DNA of 64,000 nt. It comes from Chrysemys picta bellii (Eukaryota > Chordata > Testudines > Emydidae). Both the position numbers and the translations under genes were made by a program. Every line of letters starts with the position of its first letter. Position 1 is the stretch's first letter. Where the stretch lies: positions 88,429,584 to 88,493,583 of the forward strand of contig NC_088800.1 in NCBI RefSeq assembly GCF_011386835.1, written 5' to 3'. This document shows positions 10,241 through 22,139 of this stretch, piece after piece. The notes beneath the pieces were generated by a model that worked only from the letters and a program-made list of their open reading frames with translations, ran no database searches and had not been told where the DNA came from.

Positions 10241-11120
10241 CATGTTCTGGGCTGCATCACTGCTTGCCTTGCAACCCTGAGTGCCTTAAACTGTTCTGTT
10301 GCTGTGGTTTTCTTGTCAGGATGCTTCCAGCCAAGACACAAGCATGCAGTATCCTGAGTGTTTGTGTGCTATGCAGCCCTGGTCCAGTGCTCTGGCCCCA
10401 GCAGCCTGCTTACAATACAGCAGCCCCATTCTGGAACTCACCACTCTTTGGTTTCTTCTTGCAGAGATGACCCCAACACACTCCCTGTCCCAAATTTCCC
10501 CAAAACTACACTGAAGCATCCAACCCTCTCCTGGAACATTCAGAGAAATAATAATGTTTGTTTGCTCCTTTAAAGAAACAAAAGAACATCACAGCTTATT
10601 AACTTACCTGAGGTAAATGCACCCTTCTTTTCAAGCACAGCACTGAGTTGGTTTATTGTAAAAATAAAACAAGTTTATTAACAAAAGAATATCGGTTAAG
10701 TAATACCAAGTAAAAGGAATAAAGTGAGAAGGGATTACAAACAAAAGTAAAAATATGCTTTCTAATTGATAAGATCTAACTTAACAAGCTACAGTCTTTG
10801 TTCAAGATCCTTACCAATCTTCCATTCCCAGAGACTTTAGCCCCCTTGTTAGATGGACCCGTCGTTATCAGCTTGCGAGAGCTCTGGCCTCTTGTCTCCA
10901 AGATGGCTTCTCCTCTCTCCTTATATCTTCCCAAACTTAACTGTTTTGTCCGAATGACCTCATGCTGTTCTTCTCTTCCTGTGGGCTTCCCAGCCCCTTG
11001 CTGATTCATATGTAAATGGGGCTTCCATTGTTTTTGGTCATACCTTGCTTAATTTAATTGGAGACAGGTAGATAGGTTTTCTCCCAGACAGGAGTTAAGG
11101 GAGCTATTTCTCCCTGTGTT
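10241..11120 (-). repeat. Unclassified LTR-like interspersed repeat, copy 1
   Basis: Words such as 'ccttgcaaccctgagtgcct', 'gaccccaacacactccctgt' and 'aaacaagtttattaacaaaa' recur in order at 18890-19272 ('cctgcaaccttgggtgcctt', 'gaccccaacacactctcagt', 'aaaaagtttatttaacgaca'), with a looser relative at 33973-34960. Length, order and lack of coding capacity suggest a solo LTR or a long nonautonomous element. Ends were not defined. The strand assignment is arbitrary. Confidence 0.45.
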
Positions 11121-11266
11121 TGGTCACAGATTTTAAAGCATAATATAATTAAGTATCCATATTTCCTCCTATAGTGTTAATATAGTACATACATTTCACA
11201 GTGATATTACTCTCCAATGTGTCTTTAGCTTTCATAAGACCTAATTGATACATTTTTATAATACAG

Positions 11267-11494
11267 TAATATTATATCAGACGGGTAGCCGTGTTAGTCT
11301 GGGTCTGTAAAAAGCAACAGAGGGTCCTGTGGCACCTTTAAGACTAACAGATGTATTGGAACATAAGCTTTTGTGGGTGAATGCCCCCTTCGTCAGACGC
11401 ATGGAAAATGGGCATTCACCCACGAAAGCTTATGCTCCAATACATCTGTTAGTCTTAAAGGTGCCACAGGACCCTCTGTTGCTTAATATTATAT
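11267..11494 (+). repeat. Penelope-LTR-like inverted dimer (hairpin) with 11 bp target duplication
   Basis: Element 11278-11483. The first arm reads from 'gggtagccgtgttagtctgg' through 'cctttaagactaacagatgt'; the second arm (about 11407-11483) is its near-perfect reverse complement but stops at 'ccctctgttgct', lacking the outer 35 bp or so. A TAATATTATAT direct repeat flanks it (11267-11277 and 11484-11494). The sequence is a diverged relative of the terminal repeat of the full Penelope-like elements at 27-33 kb. Single insertion of an already inverted dimer is the simplest reading. Confidence 0.85.
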
Positions 11495-12017
11495 GCAATC
11501 AATTGATTCAATTACTTATCATTTGAAGTTCACACCCCCTGTGATTATCGCCCAGATAAAGTTTTTCTCTCCTGTTGGGGGCATAGCTGCCATACTAATT
11601 TCTCCCCAGCTTGTTTACCTTTTATGTAAATGGACCGTCATTGTTTCTGCCTGAGACAAATGTATGTTCTTTTGTCTAGGGCAAACTGGGCTCCTGCATT
11701 GCTTGCCAAACACATTTTAAGAACATAATGCTAACATGTATTCATAATCCTTTGTACACACCCGGTGCATACAGCATTCAAGAATATTAATGTTCAGTGA
11801 GTTATTAATTTTCCAACTGTACCCTTACATGCCATCTTTTATATACAGATTATAACAACAATATTAGGTGCAGTGAGTATTTCAAGCTTGACAAGAGCTG
11901 TTGACACACAGTAGTGAACTACAGATGATATTATAGCATAAGGGACAAAGACTAAAACACAGAGTAGTATCCCAAAATGCAAGCAATATAAATCCCCATG
12001 AGTTTATTCAGTTAAGG

Positions 12018-12451
12018 CAGGGGTGGCCAACCTGTGGCTCCGGAGCCACATGTGGCTCTTCAGAAGTTAATATGCGGTTCCTTGTATAGGCACCGACTCC
12101 AGGGCTGGAGCTACAGGTGCCAACTTTCCAATGTGCCGGGGGGTGCTCACTGCTCAACCCCTGGCTCTGCCACAGGCCCTGCCCCCACTCCACCCCTTCC
12201 CACCCCCTACCCTGAGCCTGCCGTGCCCTCCTCCTCTCTTCCCCCCCAAACCTCCTGCATGCCACGAAACAGCTGATCGGGAGGGATGGGGAGGCGCTGA
12301 TTGGGTGGGCTACCGGTGGGCAGCGGGGGGGGGAACTGATGTGGGGCTTTTATTTTACAGTATAGTATTGTTTTTATTTTGAATTACATTGGGGGGGGGC
12401 ACCATAATCTTTTCAGTGCTTAGGACCTCTAAAGATCTTAATCCGGCCCTG
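12018..12451. repeat. Composite hAT-like nonautonomous repeat
   Basis: It begins 'caggggtggccaacctgtgg' and 'ctccggagccacatgtggct', typical of a hAT-type end, and ends 'aagatcttaatccggccctg', typical of a different hAT-type end. A G-run-rich interior lies between. The flanks (agttaagg / cctacatc) do not match as a target duplication, so it is probably a composite of two broken elements. Confidence 0.5.
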
Positions 12452-13796
12452 CCTACATCCATCCTTCAGGTAAGGGGATAAAACTTCACAGGGCTGTTGC
12501 TGTTGTTTTTCTTGGCATGAAACCCAGTTGGTCAGGACTAAAGGTAAGGGGAACTCTGGCAGTCCCTTCTCTCACAGCTTCAAGCTCAGGGCCCCAACAA
12601 AATGCAGATGGGGAAAACAACTCTAACTTCTTCTTTGAGTAGTGCCCCTATGGGTGCTCCACTGTAGGTGTATCTGTGCCCCTACACCTCTAATCAGAGA
12701 TTTTAGGTTGCAGTGTCTGTTCAGCCTGCATATGCGCTTACCCTCCCTCATAGTCTGCCTCAAGGCTATCTAGCAGTGTGCAGGCAAACTTTCCCTCAGT
12801 TCCTTCTGGCCCGCCTTTGGCTTTGGATGGGGTGAGCAGTTGTGCCTTCCTTATCTGCATCATTAGCATAAGTAGTGGTTGTTTTTGTTTCCTTTGTTCT
12901 CCTTAATAGTTAGTGTTTCCTTTTTACCCTGCTGAGATAAAGAAAAAAAGAAAAGAAAAATAACTTTAGTTTACATTTCCTTCCCTCTCTGGGTGGATTC
13001 CTCCCCCTCCCCTCCTGGGGGGACGGGGACGTTTAGAAGACTTTCTAAGTTATTTAAATTTAAAAAAGAAAAGAAGAGGAAAGAATAACTTTCTTCTGCA
13101 TTTCTCACTGCTAGAGGGTGACACACACCCTGGGGGGTGGGGGGGCATGCCAGGCTTCCCCAGCTTCAAGAGGTGCCTCTTCCGCAAGGAGTTGATTCCT
13201 GTAATGGACAGAAACTCTCACTATGTCCAGTGCCTGGGAGAGTCCCATATCTCTTAGAAGTGCTCTCTCTGCAACCAGCAAAAGCTGAGATCTTGCAAGA
13301 ATTGGGAGCTGAAGTTAAAACTCTTCCTTATGGAGAAGGCAGGTCAGCCTGCTGGGGACACCAATGCAGACCCCAGATCATCTCTGGAGCCTTGAATTTC
13401 AAAGGGGGTAGGGTCATGGAAAAGACCAGCAGATTCCGCCCATAAAGGGCTCCAAGCCCCCCAACAGTCATTGGCCAGCCAGAGGGGTTCCCTAGTGCAA
13501 TTAGCCACCTCGGTACCGGCAGCTCTGAAGCGTAGTACCCATAACCATCAGGATGCCTCTGCTGTGAGCTCTGCCACACTGCCTAGAGACACCAGTGCCT
13601 TGTCTGGAGTTTATCGGCGCCAACCTCGATGCAGCACAAGCGAGAGCATTTCTCCCGCTATACAGATTCACCACCTTTTGGAGTCTCAGAGACAGTCCAG
13701 GCCAACCCTCAAACATTAGCCAGGAACTGCCTGCAGCTGCCAGTTCATATGCCAGCATGCACCTTTGTCACCCCCTAATTCCTGCATATTCATGAT

Positions 13797-14354
13797 GTGT
13801 CTTCAGATGTGGCTCACTTCTGTCTATTCCCCAAACAGGGACAGACTAACCAAAATGCTATCACAGCCTTCCACAGTAAGGCATTCCCTGAACTGGTGGA
13901 AAGACCCATCCAATGTCTGAGCAGGTGCTCCATTTGTGCAACTGCTACCAATGCTGACTCTAATGACAGATGCTTCCCTAATAGGCTGGGGAGTTCATCT
14001 ACATGGCCACAAGGTTCAGGGCAAGCGGTCTTCCACAGAAGCAACCCTCCATATCAATCTCTTGGAGCTAAAGGCCATCAGGAATGCTGTGCACACTTTA
14101 TGCCTTTCATGAAGAATACCCACCCAAAGGTTATGGCAGACAATATGACCTATATGTCTTACATAAATTGCCAGGAGGGTCCCAGATCTTCCTCCCTCTG
14201 CATGGAAACATTCAAACTTTGGAATTGGTGCATCCGTCACAATGTGCTCATCTCAGCTGTCTATCTACCAGGGATACAGAATGTGACACCTGATAGCCTC
14301 AGTTGGAACTTTTTTCACGACCACAAATGGGAACTGAACTCAGAGGTGCTTTGA
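13797..14354 (+). pseudogene. DIRS-like RNase H domain remnant
   Basis: A 185-residue open frame. Its C-terminal two thirds correspond to the RNase H part of the DIRS pol: the region of 'SSTWPQGSGQAVFH', then 'VMADNMTYMSYINCQEG' (the D-N of 'MADNM' is the typical third acidic motif region), then 'VYLPGIQNVTPDSLSWNF' (final D of the fold). The first acidic motif (T-D-A-S) is in another frame at about 13955-13970, so the domain is frameshifted. The reverse transcriptase upstream is barely recognisable (13600-13700, 'LEFIGANLDAAQARAFLPLY'). Confidence 0.65.
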
Positions 14355-14996
14355 GACATATTCACCCATTGAGGAACCCCAACTATGGATCTCTTCACTA
14401 CTTACCGGAACAGGAAATGTCCTAGTTACTGCTCCAGGATTGGCCTGGGGAAACATTCACTGGAAGATGCTCTCATCCTGTCATGGGACAGGGTCCTTTT
14501 GTATGCCTTTCCTCCATTTCCTCTTCTGTCCAAGGTCCTGTTGAAAATTTGACGAGACAAAGTGAGAGTTATTCTGATTGCCCACTGCTGGCATACACAA
14601 GTCTGGTTCCCTTATCTGACACAGATGGCACTATGTCCTCCGGTTCGTCTTTGGCTCATTCCCCACCTGCTCTCTCAAAGCAGTGGGCTAATCCTTCATC
14701 CCAACCTGCAGGTCCTTCAGGCTTGGCTCCTTCTTGGTTCCAAGATTTAGAAGTAGAATTGTCTGACAAGGTGAAAGACGTGTTGCTGCACAGCTGAAAG
14801 TCAAGAGCTTGACGTACTTACTTACAAAAATGGAAACGATTCCAAGTTTGGTGTCATTCTAGCACACAGACCCAACCTTGTCTTCCCTCCCTCTAATTTT
14901 AGACTACATTTTAGACCTCAAGAAGTCAGAACTCTAACTCAGCTCCCTTAAGGTACGTCTTGCAGCCATAACGGCTTTCCACCAGATAGCTACTCG

Positions 14997-15828
14997 GTGT
15001 TCACTCACCTGCTGATGCATGGATTCCTTAAGGGCACTGGAAATCTCTTCCCGCATGTGAGACCACCTGCTCCAACCTGGGATCTTAACCTTGTTCTCAG
15101 AGCTTTGACTAGACCTCCCTTTGAGCCCATGGCAACTTGCTCGCTCTTACACCTGTCCCTGAAGACAGCATTTCTAATTGCCATCACCTCAGCTAGGCAC
15201 ATAGGAGAAATAGCAGCCCTAATGGCACACCCACCATACACTGTCTTTTTTTGAAGACAAAGTAACTCTGAGGCCACATCACAAGTTTCTCCCTAAAATT
15301 GCCTCTACTTTCCATATGAATCAACAGATTCATCTTCCTGTTTTTTTCCAAAAACCACACTGTGACAACAGGGAGGCGATTCTGCATATGCTAGATGTTA
15401 GAAAAGCACTAGCATTCTACAGGACTAAAGACTTCAGGAAGTCCCTTAAACTGTGCCTTTCATTCACGGAAAGAGCCAAAGGCTCCGCGATATCAGCTCA
15501 AAGACTATCCAAATGAGTCTTGGATTGCATTAATCACTGTTACCAAGAGTGCAATCTGTTGCCTCTGTTTGGAATCCATACTCTCTCCACAAGGTCAATT
15601 TCTACCTCTCTCTCATTCCTTAAAGATGTCCCTATCTCCGAAATCTGCAGAGCAGCAACTTGGGCCTCTGCCTACACTTTCACAGAACATTATGTGATCA
15701 CTAGAGGTTTGGCCTCTGATACCATCTTCAGCTCCACAGTATTCTCCGTAGTAACAGACTCCACTCCAAAGCCCCAGCCCTCCATGGGGGATACTACTGT
15801 GAAGTCACATACAGTGGAGCACCCATAG
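14997..15828 (+). pseudogene. DIRS-like tyrosine recombinase remnant in pieces
   Basis: Three + frame pieces line up: 14997-15254 ('PLHLSLKTAFLIAITSARHI' region, where R is the first catalytic-type arginine), 15316-15516 ('LHMLDVRKALAFYRTKDF') and 15520-15828 ('PISEICRAATWASAYTFTEH', with 'RAAxW...TFxxHY' resembling the R...H...Y end of the recombinase). Stops or frameshifts separate them. The family uses this enzyme to integrate circular DNA without target duplication, which fits the absence of one here. Confidence 0.65.
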
Positions 15829-16165
15829 GTACTGTACTTGAAGAAGAGGAAGTTACTCACCTTGTGCAATAACAATGGTTCTTTGAGATATGCGTCCCTA
15901 TGTATGCTCCATAACCCACTCTCCTCCCCTCTATTTCAGAGTTCTGCATAAGGGGCTCTGCAGTAGAGGAGGAACTGAGGGGGTTCGCCCATGCAGTGCT
16001 AGATAGCCTCAAGGCAGACCACAAGGGAGGGAGAACACATGTGGGCTGAACAGACACTGCTACCTAAAATATCTGATTAGAGGTGCAGAGACGCAGATGC
16101 ACTTACAGCGGAGCACGCATAGGGACACACATCTCGAAGAACCATCATTACTGCACAAGGTGAAT

Positions 16166-16815
16166 AACTTCCTCTTTTAACTCCCCCCTTAGACCCTTTC
16201 TTTATTCCAAGTAACAGCTTGCTTTGTTATAGGGCAGAAGTGCTGTATCTGAACATTGGATTCTTACTTTTGCTCCCTGCTGGGGTTTTCATGTTGGGTG
16301 ATGGAGAATTATTCAGATCCTTTCCAACCTAGTTCTCAATGGCAATGGGAATGGGGCAGATGCAGGGTGGGTAATTAATTTGCCAATCCAGTCAAGGGTG
16401 GGTGTTTGAGGTAACCTTAATAGGGTTCTGTTTCATCTTGCAGTTTAGAGTGGCGATGATTAAGTTTCCATGCCAAACACTTTTTCTGATGTTTGTGGGG
16501 ATGAAGATTGATGTAAAAAAGAACAAAACAAATCTGAAATTTAAATGGTTTCACCAAATTTTTAACTTTTATAAGTGAAAAACTGTATCTCTATGTATAA
16601 GCTAACAGCTCAGAGTATTCAGAATTGTTTTGTTGTAAATTGGGTATTTTTTAAAACAAAGCATTCTTTATTGTTTTTAACTTTATGTTCCACTCATCCA
16701 CAAAAGTATATAATCTTTATAGACATTATTCATTTGTTTTCTTTTCAGAGTAAATACACATTCATGAAGAACTGGCTATATGGCTGTTGTATAATGTGAT
16801 AGAATAGGAACAGTG
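16166..16815. other. Intronic sequence without recognised features
   Basis: No gene or repeat boundary is supported in this AT-rich stretch. Confidence 0.5.
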
Positions 16816-17013
16816 TATTGCATTCATTAGAGAGACGAGGTGGGTGAGGTAATACAAGAGAGAGACCAGCTGATTCTTCAACTCTGTCTCAGGTTGAAAG
16901 CTTGTCTCTCTCACCAACAGAAGTTGGTTCAATAAAAGATATTAACTCACCCACCTAGTCTCTAATATCCTGGCACCAACACAGCTACAGGCACGCTGCA
17001 TATTGCATTCATT
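16816..17013 (+). repeat. Hairpin repeat related to Penelope-type ends, 13 bp target duplication
   Basis: Element 16829-17000. The left arm 'agagagacgaggtgggtgag' is inverted relative to 'ctcacccacctagtctctaa' on the right, and the right arm continues to 'caccaacacagctacaggc', which the left arm lacks. It is flanked by TATTGCATTCATT at 16816-16828 and 17001-17013. The same family occurs at 1565-1660 and 51675-51770. The shape (one long arm, one truncated inverted arm, 10-16 bp duplication) equals that of the Penelope-derived hairpins. Confidence 0.8.
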
Positions 17014-18879
17014 GGCAGATTCTGTGGTTTAGGGCATGTGATTAGGGAGTTGCTGTGATTAGCTGGTGCATCTGAACAATTCTGTTTAAATTGGTATGTA
17101 CCAGAGACCAGGAGACTGCAGACAAGTGAGTCAGCACTTACAGAGAGGGTAAGTTAGGCATCTGATTTCTTTCCGTAGAGAAATCAATGAAGAATATTAA
17201 ATGGAAGATGGTTTCACCGACTTTATAATAAGTGCATAGTTGTTTTTCTAAAAAACATATTTAATGAACTCTGAGATACAACTGAAAATAAGTGATTTTA
17301 AGCTATTCTTAAATTGCAGATTGTTTAAGATTGCAAATCCTGGTCAGTCTTATTTCTGATTATTTTAAAATAAAAGTAATAGAAATATAATTTAACAGTT
17401 TTCATAACCAGTGTTTAAATTTGGCAATATTCAAGTAAATCATATTTTACTAAGAAAGATATTCTAGCTGAAATATTTTGGTTGGTTGGATGTAATGTAA
17501 TCTTATTAATATGACAGTAAAATACATACCAGTGTAGTAAATCTGCTTTAATTTAATAATTAAAATATTAAAAAGATCAAAATTGAACAAAATATTTGAA
17601 AATGAAATATAGCATTTTAAATATTACTTTATTGGCATGAGAAGCTGGACAGATGTTGCAAAGCACAATGACAAATCTGGGCTTTTCATGATATACTGTA
17701 TTTGATTATTTTTGATGTTCCAGTTGAATTAGGTATTGAGGTAAGCAGAATGTTGCTTCTCTTACTGTAAAATATTCTTATGGTGTGTGTGTGTTTTTGC
17801 ATATATAAAAAAAATGTACTGAAGTTTCAGCTGTTTCGGTTAACAGAATCAGTAGAATTGGGCTAACTGGGATCTCTTTTATGCATACATTGCTGTGTTT
17901 ACAGTGACTTATTGCCTTCTCTCTCTCTAAAGCAAGGACTTAGCCTCTTGAATTACTGGCATGTGTGAATATAATTGCTGGAATTGTGATAGCTATGCCT
18001 TGTGTGTATATATATGAGTGCAGTGAAAATAATGTGCTCTATTTCTGTCACTGTCAAGACAACCCATTAGAAAACCCAGTTATTTAAATGATATGTAACT
18101 TTGCTGTACGAGTGTGCTTTATGCTGGTGTTTGCCACAAAGCTCTAACTTTGAGCGATCTTGGTTTTAAACTAAAAGTTGTGAATTATATAAATATAACA
18201 TCTTCTCGCCTCTATCTCTGAAAGCTTGCAAGACTAGGGTGGTTTGGTTACTATTCTAATTTAACAAAAAAATTCAATCAAATATGGCTAATTAGGGTTT
18301 ATTATCTTCCTCTAATTCCTTTTGGTATTTTGAGGGGAAAATATTAACCTAGCCAAGTGATTAAACTTTGAGGAATAGTTGCTGTGCATATTCAGTATTT
18401 GCTGTTTATGAACATTAATATCGGTAAAATCCACCCTAAGTAATTTACATGAAAGATGGGTACTGTAGCTTTGGATGACACTGCAGCACATCATGGTATT
18501 CTGCTTTATGGTTTTTAATAATGCACAGGTGCATGTATTATACTTTTTTATATACTGGGAAAAATGAAATATAGAATGCACTCTCTTTAACTTAGCCCCA
18601 GTCAGGAAAATCCACTTAATAGGAATGCTTCTGAGGGAACTAATCTCCAGTGTTGTTCACTGGGAAGAATTGCTGCTTTGTAGTAACAGTAATAATGTTG
18701 GTTAATTGAGAAATAAGATACAGCCCTTCCCACTGAATATAACTGGGATTTCTTGTTCAATGCAGAATTTCTGATCTCTGCAGAACCTGTTGTGGAATGT
18801 CTAAGCTTTACCGGCACTATCTTTGGAAAATAGAAAATTCATTGAAACATGACCTTTCTCGGTGAAGTCCAGACCACTG
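17014..18879. other. Intronic sequence without recognised features
   Basis: AT-rich and largely unique-looking. A short GT run occurs near 17782-17795 and a TATA-type dinucleotide run near 18008. No exon-like frame. Confidence 0.5.
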
Positions 18880-19272
18880 AGGGACTGTCACCCTTGCCCT
18901 GCAACCTTGGGTGCCTTACAATGCCTTTCTGATGTAGCTCCCACCTGGGCCGCTCACAAACAGCCTTCCCGTAAGCAAGTCATGCCCTGAGTATCTGTAT
19001 AGCTGAAGCCTGCCAGCAAACTTCAGTCACACTCTGGCTTCCACCACCCTTAGTTACTACATGCAGAGTGACCCCAACACACTCTCAGTCCCAGATTTTC
19101 TCCCCCAAAATGTGTATTCTATAGTGCGCTTGTCCAGCCCTTTCCAAAACAGTTCACATAACAAAGGTCTGTTGTCCCTGTAAGGAAACAATATACATCA
19201 ACTTGCCATCTTAAATGGAGTTACTCACACAGATTTAGAGAACAAAAAAAGTTTATTTAACGACAAAGAGGT
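18880..19272 (-). repeat. Unclassified LTR-like interspersed repeat, copy 2
   Basis: It shares ordered words with the repeat at 10241-11120 ('ccctgcaaccttgggtgcc', 'gaccccaacacactctcagt', 'aaaaagtttatttaac'). A CR1 LINE sits directly against its right side at about 19275, so the CR1 probably inserted into it. Confidence 0.45.
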
Positions 19273-19689
19273 TTCATAGAATCATAGAATATCAGGGTTG
19301 GAAGGGACCTCAGGATGTCATCTAGTCCAACCCCAATCCAATCCCCAACTAAATCATCCCAGCTAGGGCTTTGTCAAGCCTGACCATAAAAACCTCTAAA
19401 GAAGGATATTCTACCAACTCCTTAAGTAACCCATTCCAGTGCTTCACCATCCTCCTAGTGAAAATTTGTTTTCCTAATATCCAACTTAAACCTCCCCCAC
19501 TGCAACTTGAGACCATTACTCCTTGTTCTGTCATCTGGTACCACTGAGAACAGTCTAGATCCATCCTCTTTGGAACACCCTTTCAGGTAGTTGAAAGCAG
19601 CTGTCAAATCCCCCCTCATTCTTCTCTTCTACAGACTAAATAATCCCAGTTCCCTCAGCCTCTCCTCATAAGTCATGTGCTCCAGCCCC

Positions 19690-20445
19690 CTAATCATTTT
19701 CGTTGCCCTCCGCTGGATTCTCCAATTTTTCCACACCCTTCTTGTAGTGTGGGGCCCAGAACTGGACACAGTACTCCAGGTGAGGCCTCACCAATGTCGA
19801 ATAGAGGGGAACGATCACGTTCCTCAATCTGCTGGCAATGCTTCTACTTATACAGCCCAAAATGCCGTTAGCCTTCTTGGCAACAAGGGCACACTGTTGA
19901 CTCATATCCAGCTTCTCGTCCACTATAACCTCTAGGTCCTTTTCTGCAGAACTGCTGCCTAACCACTCGGTCCCTAGTCTGTAGCAGTGCATGAGATTCT
20001 TTCGTCCTAAGTGCAGGACTCTGCACTTGTCCTTGTTGAACCTCATCAGATTTATTTTGGTCCAATCCTCTAATTTGTCTAGATCCCTCCGTATCCTATC
20101 CCTACCTTCCAGCATATCTACCACTCCTCCCAGTTTAGTGTCATCTGCAAACTTGCTGAGGTTGCAATCCACGCCATTCCCCAGATCATTAATGAAGCTA
20201 TTGAACAAAACCGGCCCCAGGACCAACCCTTGGGGCACTCCATTTGATATCGGCTGCCAACTAGACATGGAGCCATTGATCACTACCCGTTGAGCCCGAA
20301 GATCTAGCCAGTTTTCTATCCACCTTATAGTCCATTCATCCAGCCCATACTTCTTTAACTTGCTGGCAAGAATACTGTGGGTGACCGTATCAAAAGCTTT
20401 GCTAAAGTCAAGGAATAACACGTCCACTGCTTTCCCCTCATCCAC
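19690..20445 (-). pseudogene. CR1 reverse transcriptase, C-terminal part
   Basis: 251 residues. It starts inside the RT palm at 'AVDVLFLDFSKAFDTVTHSI' (motif A with the catalytic Asp), then 'GVPQGLVLGPVLF' (motif B) and 'KFADDTKL' (motif C with two catalytic Asp). The thumb-like segment '[19 protein letters not shown]' and '[18 protein letters not shown]' are typical of CR1. The frame is cut short at the 3' side by a frameshift near 19690; the true CR1 C-terminus ('RTRSNGLKL'-type segment) continues in another frame at about 19430-19600. Confidence 0.85.
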
Positions 20446-20543
20446 AGAGCCGATTATCTCATCATAGAAGGCAGTTAGGTTAGTCAGGCATGACTTGCCC
20501 TTGGTGAATCCATGCTGACTGTCCCTGATCGCTTTCCTCTCCT

Positions 20544-21386
20544 CTAAGTTGATACCTTGAGGACCTGCTCCATGATTTTTCCAGGGACTGCGGTGAGGTT
20601 GACTGGCCTGTACTTCCCCAGATCCTCCTCCTTCCCTTTTTTAAAGATGGACACTACATTAGCCCTTTTCCAGTCATCCGGGACCTCCCCCAATTGCCAT
20701 GAGTTTTCAAAGATAATGGCCAATGGCTCTGCAATCACATCCACCAACTCCTTTAGCACCCTCAGATGCAATGCATCTGGCCCCATGGACTTGTGCTCAT
20801 CCATCTTTTCTAAATAGTCCTGAACCACTTCTTTCTCCACAGAGGGCTGGTCACCTCCTCCCCATACTGTGCTGCCCAGTGCAGTAATCTGGGAGCTGAC
20901 CTTGTTCGTGAAGAGAGAGGCAAAAAAAGCATTGAGTACATTAGTTTTTTCCACATCCTCTGTCACTAGGTTGCCTCCCCCATTCAATAAAGGGCCCACA
21001 CTTTCCTTGACCTTCTTCTTGTTGCTAACATACCTGTAGAAACCCTTCTTGTTACTCTTAACATCCTTTGCTAGCTGCAACTCCAAGTATGATTTGGCCT
21101 TCCTGATTTCACTCCTGCATGCCTGAGCAATATTTTTATACTCTTCCCTGGTCATTTGTCCAATTTCCCACTTCTTGTAAGCTTCTTTTTTGTGTTTAAG
21201 ATCAGCAAGGATTTCACTGTTAAGCCAAGCTGTTTGCCTGCCATATTTACTATTCTTTCTACACATCGGGATGGTTTGTTCCTGCAACCTCAATAAGGGT
21301 TCTTCAAAATACAGCCAGCTCTCCTGGACTCCTTTCCCCCTCATGCTATTCTTCGAGGGAATCCTGCCCATCAGGATGAGTTTCAA
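20544..21386 (-). pseudogene. CR1 pol segment between endonuclease and RT palm
   Basis: 280 residues rich in Lys/Glu ('LADLKHKKEAYKKWEIGQ', 'SYLELQLAKDVKSNKKGFYR') followed by RT finger motifs ('LKELVDVIAEPLAIIFENSW', 'DDWKRANVVSIFKKGKEED', 'YRPVNLTAVPGKIMEQVL'). This is the usual CR1/L2 layout just before motif A. It ends by frameshift at 20544; the next frame resumes at 20445. No endonuclease domain is present because the element is 5'-truncated. Confidence 0.85.
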
Positions 21387-22139
21387 GTGAGTACAAGTAT
21401 TAAGGCATTAAAGTCTAGGGCAACTCTTCAGTCGCTGGGCATCTACAAGCTAGGACAAAAAAGAGGGTTCAGTCCCCAATCCAAGCATAGACTGCGCACA
21501 TCTCAGTACATAGCTCAATGCCACTATGAGCCACAGAGAAAGTAAGGCAAATTCCCCAAGCATAAACCATCTGGCCCACCATCTTCATCATCCCAGCCTC
21601 TACAGCCAAACACCAGTTTTGACGGGTGGGTCAAGGCACTGTTAGACCGCTCTGCCCAGCTAATTCAGCAGACCATCGCTTTACATCCATTTGGTCACTG
21701 ATTGGCAGCATTCCACAGTGCCTGGGAACGCATAACATCAAACTGATGGGTCTTTGAGATCGTTCAAACTGGGTACTCCATCCATTTTACCTCCCTTCCC
21801 CATCCCTCTTCATGGACTCTTCTCATGAGAGTTTACTGCGATAAGAGGTAGATGGTCTTTTCCAATTAGGAGCCATAGAACCGGTACCTCAAAATCTATG
21901 AGGCAAAGGGTTCTACTCTCATTATTTCCTAATACTCAAAAGGAAGGGAGGTTGGATACCCATACCAAACCTGAGAACTCTCAATAAGTGTGTCAATGCT
22001 CAAAAGTTCAAGATGGTCACCTTATCAACGATCATTCCAGCACTGGAACAGGGAAATAAGTGTCCTGAAGATCAGAGGTTGAAAACCAGTTTTCATATTT
22101 TCAGTCCTGCCGACTCTCAGATGATTTCTCAGATTCACT

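Larger units (their letters stand above)
12626..16165 (+). mobile_element. Degraded but nearly full-length DIRS-like retrotransposon
   Basis: Terminal inverted repeats of roughly 200 bp are visible: left 'gggtgctccactgtaggtgt' (about 12654) through 'cacctctaatcagagatttt' and 'gtctgttcagcctgc' pairs with right 'gggctgaacagacactgc', 'aaaatatctgattagaggtg' and 'agcggagcacgcataggg' (about 16042-16125). A further piece complementary to the left end (15817-15850) sits just inside the right repeat, as in the internal complementary region of DIRS elements. Coding remnants are in order on +: RNase H-like region (13950-14320, 'VMADNMTYMSYIN', 'VYLPGIQNVTPDSLSWNF') and tyrosine recombinase pieces (about 14990-15700, 'ITSARHIGEIAALMAHPPY', 'ISEICRAATWASAYTFTEH'). 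Multiple frameshifts and stops make it inactive. Confidence 0.8.
19275..21400 (-). mobile_element. CR1 LINE, 5'-truncated, with frameshifted RT
   Basis: It reads on the - strand. The 3' end is at 19275 ('tcatagaatcatagaatatc', an ATTCTATG-type tail). Two long - strand open frames (20544-21386 and 19690-20445) cover the segment between endonuclease and RT and most of the RT. RT signatures are 'VLFLDFSKAFDTV', 'GVPQG', 'FINDLG' and 'KFADDTKLGG' (FADD catalytic box). The two frames are joined by a frameshift between 20445 and 20544. The endonuclease is missing. Fairly long open frames suggest it is not ancient. Confidence 0.9.
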
